A stretch of 17,897 bases of DNA. It comes from an uncultured Mycoplasmatota bacterium. GTDB taxonomy: Bacteria; Bacillota_I; Bacilli_A; RF39; UBA660. The notes under the pieces were generated by a model. It did not search any database. It was not told the origin of the DNA and was given only the letters and a program-made list of their open reading frames with translations. Each line of letters begins with the position of its first letter. The stretch's first letter is position 1. Location: NCBI GenBank assembly GCA_900551105.1, contig URUT01000021.1, positions 1 through 17,897 on the forward strand, in the 5' to 3' direction. Made by a program: the position numbers and the translations under genes. This document shows positions 14,758-17,897 of the stretch, piece after piece.

Positions 14758-16098
14758 ATGAGTAAAAAATTAAAGATTATTTTTTTATCTACTATTGCTT
14801 TAATACTTATTTGTTTATTTTGCGCTTATGCGGTTTATTATTTTAAGTTTTTAGATTTGGAAGTGTCTAAGGTATCACTAATTTCAGTTAATGGTGACAA
14901 TAATACTTTTACAATAGAAATTGATGGTAAGGGTCAAGAAGAGTTTTCTTGCCTGGTTTATAATGATTTAAATAAGTATGATGTTAAAGCTATAAATAAT
15001 AAATGTGAGATTACTTTAGATATTAATAAAGATTATTTGGTAAGTTTATACAATTTGAAAACTAGTACTAAAGAGGTTTATTTAACTGATTATATTAATA
15101 ATGTTTTGGCTTTTAATTTTAATGAAGAGGTTATTTATTTAACTTTAGGTAAGGAAAAGAATTTTGTTTATAATGAACTTTTGATAGATAAAGATAAAAA
15201 TAAAGAAGATATTATTATTAAGGATGAAAGTGTTGCGGTAATTGAGAATAACATAATTAAGGGATTAAAAGTTGGCGAGACTGAGATATATGCTAAAAAG
15301 TTAAAAAAGACTATGAAAGTTATTGTAACTGATTTGATAAGTGAGCCTTATCTTTCTGAGAAGAAAAAAGAAATTATTCCATGTAATCAATATAGTAAGG
15401 AAGAAAGTGAGGAATTGGATAAGATACTTGCTTATAGAATTAATACTGCTGGATATAAGACAAGAGCAGCAGCGGTGGCAGCGGCAAGATTTATAACTTT
15501 AGAATTTAAGTATCGCGTTCCTTATTTTTATGAAAATGGTAGAGTACACGAAAGCGGCGTTCATTTTGCTGATGGTGAGGGACGTTATTATAAGACTGGT
15601 TTATATTTACACGAAGATAAAAAGAAAGATATTATAGCTTCTTGGAGAGGGCCTGCTATATGGGGTTGTCCTCTTACTAATTTAGAAGATGAACCAGGAT
15701 ATGGTTATATTATGGGAGCTAAGAAACCAAATGGTTTAGATTGTTCAGGGTTTGTTTCATGGGCACTATTTAACGCAGGATTTGATCCTGGAGATATTGG
15801 TGCAGGTGATACTGATTATAAATATCAAATGACTAAGCTTGGTAAATTTACACCACTAACAGATGATTTAATTAAATCAGGGAAAATTAGAACTGGTGAT
15901 TTAATTAATTATTGGGGACATATTGGTATTATTATTGGGATAGATGATGATAATATCTATGTTGCAGAGAGCTTACCTAATTTAGGTGGTTTGGTTGCTA
16001 AAAAATATCAAAAAACAAAAATTAGAAATACATTTACTCATGTCGTTTTAATGGATGAATACTATGTTAACGATGGTAATTTAACAAATATGTGGTAA
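14758..16098 (+). CDS. Membrane-anchored NlpC/P60 peptidoglycan hydrolase with Ig-like domain
   Basis: Probable cell-wall endopeptidase acting outside the membrane. The 446-residue protein has an N-terminal signal anchor (about 6-28), a poorly conserved region, a Big_2-like segment ('ESVAVIENNIIKGLKVGETE', about 155-175), and a long C-terminal catalytic domain. Likely catalytic residues are C329 in 'PNGLDCSGFVSWAL', H388 in 'GDLINYWGHIGIIIG' and polar third residue E404 in 'YVAESL'. An insert before the Cys contains 'TRAAAVAAARFITLEFKYRV', whose codons give a local GC-rich patch (15465-15490). ATG 14758 is chosen (GGGTAG 6 bases before); a TTG at 14752 would add two residues. The bond cut and its cell-cycle role cannot be told from sequence. 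Confidence 0.85.
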   Translation: MSKKLKIIFLSTIALILICLFCAYAVYYFKFLDLEVSKVSLISVNGDNNTFTIEIDGKGQEEFSCLVYNDLNKYDVKAINNKCEITLDINKDYLVSLYNLKTSTKEVYLTDYINNVLAFNFNEEVIYLTLGKEKNFVYNELLIDKDKNKEDIIIKDESVAVIENNIIKGLKVGETEIYAKKLKKTMKVIVTDLISEPYLSEKKKEIIPCNQYSKEESEELDKILAYRINTAGYKTRAAAVAAARFITLEFKYRVPYFYENGRVHESGVHFADGEGRYYKTGLYLHEDKKKDIIASWRGPAIWGCPLTNLEDEPGYGYIMGAKKPNGLDCSGFVSWALFNAGFDPGDIGAGDTDYKYQMTKLGKFTPLTDDLIKSGKIRTGDLINYWGHIGIIIGIDDDNIYVAESLPNLGGLVAKKYQKTKIRNTFTHVVLMDEYYVNDGNLTNMW

Positions 16099-16139
16099 TA
16101 ATTATTATAATGTTTAATATACTTAATTAGGAGAAAACT

Positions 16140-16709
16140 ATGAAATTAAAAATTAAGAGTAGTTATCTAATTAAGTTTTTATTTGGATTTTTTTTAATTG
16201 GGTTGTTAGTAGGAGTTTTTCTGTTTTTTAAGTTAGATACTAGCACTAAAGAGAGTGTAATTCTTTCTCTAAGCAATATAAATGGTGCAGTGACAGGTAG
16301 GCATCAAAATTTTATAGTGATGCATTTGATAATTTCTTTGCTTTTAGCTGTACTTTCTTTATGCATTGTTGGGTTTCCACTTGTGTTATTTTATTTGTTT
16401 TATGAGTTTGCTAGCTTTGGTTTTTTACTTGCTGGTTTAATTAAATTAAAAGGTGTTAATGGTTTGATGTTTGGAATAGCTTCATTTTTTACTAATAAAT
16501 TTGTTTATATAGTTTTGCTTTGTTATTTGGCTTATGTTTCCTTTTCTTTTTTTAGAAAAATCGTTAAATATAAAGAACAGATTGATGCTAGAATGTTTGC
16601 TCTTCATTTAAAGAGACTAGGTATTATTTTACTAGCAATATTTATAAATGATTTAATTATTTATTTTTGGGGTAATAAGCTTTTGAGTATCTTTCTTTTT
16701 TTACTATAA
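16140..16709 (+). CDS. SpoIIM-like (stage II sporulation protein M family) integral membrane protein
   Basis: A 189-residue protein with five or six predicted membrane spans. An N-terminal span with 'FFLIGLLVGVFLF', an extracytoplasmic stretch, 'IVGFPLVLFYLFYEFASFGF' and 'LFGIASFFTNK'-type segments resemble the SpoIIM/DUF95 family by eye. In spore formers SpoIIM works with SpoIID and SpoIIP in remodelling septal peptidoglycan, but family members also occur in species that do not sporulate. It follows the NlpC/P60 hydrolase by 41 bases, with AGGAG at 16129-16133 before the start, so a joint envelope role is plausible. No sporulation gene is otherwise present in the window. Assignment is moderate. 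Confidence 0.6.
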   Translation: MKLKIKSSYLIKFLFGFFLIGLLVGVFLFFKLDTSTKESVILSLSNINGAVTGRHQNFIVMHLIISLLLAVLSLCIVGFPLVLFYLFYEFASFGFLLAGLIKLKGVNGLMFGIASFFTNKFVYIVLLCYLAYVSFSFFRKIVKYKEQIDARMFALHLKRLGIILLAIFINDLIIYFWGNKLLSIFLFLL

Positions 16710-16710
16710 T
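16683..16710 (+). promoter_or_regulatory. Possible promoter of mnmA
   Basis: TTGAGT (16683-16688), 16-base spacer and perfect TATAAT (16705-16710), at the end of the preceding gene and 25 bases before ATG 16736. The -35 matches 4 of 6, and A/T-rich DNA gives such matches often. Confidence 0.4.
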
Positions 16711-16735
16711 TTGATATGATATATACGTGATTTAT

Positions 16736-17848
16736 ATGGAAAAAGTTGTTATTGGGATGAGTGGGGGAGTTGATTCTTCTGTTGCTGCTTATCTATTAAA
16801 AAAAGAAGGTTATGAAGTAATTGGTTTATTTATGCGTAACTGGGATGCAATGGTTAATGGGGATACTTTAGGTAATCCAACACTTAACGATAATATTTGT
16901 CCTCAGGAACAGGATTATAATGATGCTTTAGAGGTTTGTAAAAAGTTAGAAATACCACTTCATAGAATTGATTTTGTAAAAGAATATTGGGATTATGTTT
17001 TTAAATATTTTTTAGATGAATTAAAGCTTGGTAGAACGCCTAATCCCGATTTAATGTGTAATAAATATATTAAATTTGATTTATTTATAAAGGAAGCAAG
17101 AAGACTTGGTGCTGATAAGATAGCTACGGGGCATTATGCAAGAATTATTGGTAATAGACTTTGTAGAGCCGTTGATTTGAATAAGGATCAAACTTACTTT
17201 CTTGCTCAAGTGCCTTTAGGACAGTTTAAGGATGTTTTGTTTCCTATTGGGCATTTAACAAAGCCTGAGGTAAGAGAAATTGCTTTAGAAGCTGGCATCC
17301 CTACTGCTAAGAAAAAAGATTCAACAGGTATTTGTTTTATTGGTGAACGTAATTATCAAAAGTTTATAGCTAATTTTTTAAAGCCTAATCCTGGTGATAT
17401 TGTTGATGTAACAACTAGCGAGGTTATTGGAACTCATCAAGGCCTTATGAATTATACAATTGGGCAAAGAAGGAATGTCGGAGTTTCGGGTAACTTAGAA
17501 AAGCATTTTGTAGTTGGTAAAAGCGTTAGAAAAAATATTTTGTATGTTGCTTTTGGTGATGATCCTGAAGAGTTATATTCTGATGCTTGCATAATTGATA
17601 ATGTAAACTTTATTTCACCTTCTAGGCCGGCTTTTTGTACTGCTAAGTTTAGATATCGTGGTAGCGATTTTGAGGTTATTTTAGAATATTTAGATAATAA
17701 TGAAATACTTGTTAAATATCCGGAGAAAGTAAAGGCCGTAACGCCTGGACAAGCTTGCGTTTTATATTTAGGAGAACAATGTTTAGGCTCTGGAATAATT
17801 AAAACGGTTATGAAGGATGAAAAAGAACTTTGGTATTTAAATGGTTAA
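16736..17848 (+). CDS. mnmA: tRNA-specific 2-thiouridylase MnmA
   Basis: ATP-dependent enzyme that inserts sulfur at position 2 of the wobble uridine in tRNA-Lys, -Glu and -Gln, receiving sulfur from a cysteine desulfurase relay. The 370-residue protein has the N-terminal PP-loop 'VVIGMSGGVDSSVAAYLLKK', 'LFMRNWD', catalytic C108 in 'TPNPDLMCNKYIKF', 'ADKIATGHYARI', 'DLNKDQTYFLAQV', and second catalytic C200 in 'DSTGICFIGERN'. A central tRNA-binding part ('NYTIGQRRNVGVSG') and a C-terminal beta-barrel follow. Length matches the family (about 370). ATG 16736 gives the usual N-terminus; a GTG at 16727 would add three residues. The ribosome binding site is weak. It may have its own promoter. Confidence 0.97.
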   Translation: MEKVVIGMSGGVDSSVAAYLLKKEGYEVIGLFMRNWDAMVNGDTLGNPTLNDNICPQEQDYNDALEVCKKLEIPLHRIDFVKEYWDYVFKYFLDELKLGRTPNPDLMCNKYIKFDLFIKEARRLGADKIATGHYARIIGNRLCRAVDLNKDQTYFLAQVPLGQFKDVLFPIGHLTKPEVREIALEAGIPTAKKKDSTGICFIGERNYQKFIANFLKPNPGDIVDVTTSEVIGTHQGLMNYTIGQRRNVGVSGNLEKHFVVGKSVRKNILYVAFGDDPEELYSDACIIDNVNFISPSRPAFCTAKFRYRGSDFEVILEYLDNNEILVKYPEKVKAVTPGQACVLYLGEQCLGSGIIKTVMKDEKELWYLNG

Positions 17849-17897
17849 TTGTCAAATAGTGTGTGTAGACACAAATAAGTGATGATTAATTTTATGA
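17849..17897. other. Tail of window after mnmA, no supported gene
   Basis: Forty-nine A/T-rich bases. A TGTGT/ACACA stem with a four-base loop (17860-17873) has no T run after it. An ATG at 17894 could open the next gene, but too little is visible. Confidence 0.5.

Noticed and set aside
15465..15490. Local GC-rich patch in the NlpC/P60 gene as a second variable region
   Set aside because: It encodes a short Ala-rich helix (AAAVAAAR) explained by GCN codons and lacks the NNY pattern and flanking motifs.
16100..16115. TATAAT at 16106-16111 as a promoter for the SpoIIM-like gene
   Set aside because: No -35-like sequence upstream, and the 41-base gap suggests co-transcription with the preceding gene.
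17849..17880. TTGTCA plus TGTGT/ACACA hairpin as promoter, terminator or riboswitch start
   Set aside because: No -10 box at proper spacing and no T run after the short stem; too close to the window edge to judge.

Overview
The window is a densely packed stretch of a low-GC (about 30% by eye) Gram-positive chromosome. The gene blocks rbgA–rnhB…topA and dnaG–rpoD–trmK follow Bacillota order. UGA is used as a stop codon (for example at 9512-9514 and 14517-14519), which argues against a Mycoplasma-type code. Extreme A+T bias, overlapping genes and large secreted proteins anchored by a 'GVTYAFF' segment suggest an uncultured Bacilli lineage of the RF39/Erysipelotrichia-like gut type. That placement is inference. 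There are 14 coding features, one of them broken, and 13 of them lie on the plus strand.

Region 1 (1-6260) is a tight operon: rbgA (5' end outside the window), a broken gene of unknown function, rnhB, an LTA-synthase-like sulfatase and topA. It ends in a clear hairpin terminator overlapping the topA stop. It covers ribosome assembly, removal of RNA from DNA, envelope polymer synthesis and DNA relaxation.

Region 2 (6261-8370) is a single gene with its own strong promoter (TTGATA-17-TATAAT). It encodes a 667-residue membrane-anchored surface protein. Near the C-terminus is a ~100-bp island of about 60% GC in which nearly all codons end in C or T. It lies between a 'WWTLSPS' motif and a 'GVRPSLSL' motif. 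This has the form of the variable region of a diversity-generating retroelement (DGR) target. No reverse transcriptase or template repeat is in the window, so the rest of the system must be elsewhere. This is the most interesting part of the window.

Region 3 (8393-10370) holds two overlapping genes resembling RnfC and RnfD. No other Rnf subunits are present, and the expected nucleotide-binding loop (RnfC) and covalent flavin site (RnfD) are not recognisable.

Region 4 (10481-14530) is the macromolecular synthesis operon: dnaG, rpoD and trmK, followed by a small initiating sugar-phosphate transferase. It ends in a symmetric, bidirectional terminator. On the other side of that terminator is a convergent minus-strand gene for a 37-residue single-span membrane peptide.

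Region 5 (14672-17897) starts from promoters divergent from the small gene. It encodes a membrane-anchored NlpC/P60 peptidoglycan hydrolase, a SpoIIM-like membrane protein and the tRNA thiolase MnmA. The last 49 bases show no gene I can support. No rRNA, tRNA, CRISPR array or insertion sequence was seen.
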